Positions 61,520 through 61,965 of a DNA stretch of 61,965 nucleotides are shown here, piece by piece; position 1 is the stretch's first letter; each line of letters starts with the position of its first letter. Made by a program: the position numbers and the translations under genes. Under the pieces are notes generated by a model. It saw nothing but the letters and a program-made list of their open reading frames with translations, made no database searches and was not told the origin of the DNA. The stretch is from positions 1 through 61,965 of the forward strand of contig NZ_JAFHAP010000016.1 in assembly GCF_016938855.1 (NCBI RefSeq), given 5' to 3'. This DNA comes from Polycladomyces zharkentensis (lineage in GTDB: Bacteria > Bacillota > Bacilli > Thermoactinomycetales > JIR-001).

Positions 61520-61600
61520 TCATCTTCAATAGGCGCAGAAGACCCCGAACCTCTACAGGTCGGGGAGGAATGCGCCCTCCCTCCTTTCTATTGACAAACA
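61520..61600 (+). mobile_element. Left end of an IS200/IS605-type element
   Basis: A CCCCGA..CCT/AGG..TCGGGG hairpin (61543-61565) lies between the break in the VOC gene and tnpB, where a subterminal hairpin is expected. The exact end cannot be fixed. Confidence 0.5.
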
Positions 61601-61650
61601 AGTTTCAATAGATTGCTACAAGTTATTGAAGAAAGGTGGTGAAAGAAAGT

Positions 61651-61965
61651 ATGGAGGTTACTATCACTGCTAAGATAAAGATCCTTCCTGGTGAGGAACA
61701 GAAAGATCTTTTGCTGAAAACAATTCGAGCGATTAAAGATGGACTGAACTATGTCTCAGAAGTCGTATATGAAACCAAAGTTCTTGGTCAGGCAAAACTA
61801 ATTAAAATGACTTACGAAGAACTGCGACTTGGATATGGTCTCCGATCCCAAATGGCTCAAAGTGTAGCCAGGGCTGTCATCGCAAGGTACAAGACTGTCA
61901 AATCAAACGGTCATCAATGGACGAAAATCCATTTTAAGAAACCGGAGTATGATTTGGTTTGGAAT
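61651..61965 (+). CDS. tnpB: TnpB (IS605 OrfB), N-terminal part
   Basis: 105 codons, open at the window edge. MEVTITAKIKILPGEEQKDL, LNYVSEVVYE and LRSQMAQSVARAVIARYKTV match the N-terminal domain of IS605-family TnpB, the RNA-guided nuclease related to Cas12. No tnpA is seen upstream, so it may be a TnpB-only element. Ribosome site GAAAGGTGG. Confidence 0.8.
   Translation, partial: MEVTITAKIKILPGEEQKDLLLKTIRAIKDGLNYVSEVVYETKVLGQAKLIKMTYEELRLGYGLRSQMAQSVARAVIARYKTVKSNGHQWTKIHFKKPEYDLVWN

Overview
The window looks like a chromosome segment from a spore-forming, moderate-GC Firmicute, probably Thermoactinomycetaceae or close to it (inference). The grounds are a chorismate mutase-fused DAHP synthase of the Bacillus type, a NucB-type sporulation nuclease, several YjcZ-like mini-proteins, Bacillus-type LexA boxes and strong AGGAGG ribosome sites. 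Two GC-rich catabolic genes look acquired from a high-GC donor. A complete-looking cos-type siphoprophage of about 34 kb fills the right half.

Left part (1-23.3 kb). A Cfr-type 23S rRNA methyltransferase sits behind a leader with two mutually exclusive terminator hairpins. Next come an SDR, a carboxymuconolactone-decarboxylase-like protein and a zinc alcohol dehydrogenase; two copies of one MerR/AdhR-type promoter (19-bp spacer, perfect dyad) precede the SDR and the dehydrogenase. From 6.2 to 9.9 kb lies a repeat-built locus: five intact YjcZ-like genes of 36-40 codons and two Lys/Asp/His-rich repetitive proteins, arranged as a large inverted repeat around tandem copies. Then follow a candidate type I toxin, aroA, nucB, a YolD-like gene with a LexA box, an ATP-dependent DNA ligase, a thermonuclease lipoprotein, a remnant of a PEP-utilising enzyme, a polymorphic toxin with a pilin-like N-terminus plus its probable immunity gene, a restriction-modification pair, a frameshifted DUF4145 gene and a DUF2726-like gene.

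Prophage (about 23.3-57.35 kb), read right to left apart from the integrase and repressor. The order is serine integrase under a perfect LexA box, CI/Cro-like switch, recombination and replication genes, RusA, a C5 methyltransferase, an ArpU-type late regulator, an accessory segment (43-47.5 kb), HNH genes, terminase, portal, protease, capsid, connectors, tail genes with a frameshifted chaperone, an enlarged Dit, a beta-helix tail fibre, holin and amidase. The accessory segment holds a third copy of the Lys/Asp/His-rich gene, a broken YjcZ-like gene, a tRNA-like element lacking a D arm, and three DnaA boxes spaced exactly 11 bp apart.

Right part (57.3-62 kb). The prophage has cut comM after about 291 codons; the comM C-terminal half is nowhere in this window. 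Beyond it are an unknown gene, an MHS-family transporter, and a VOC-fold gene broken by a TnpB element that runs off the end.
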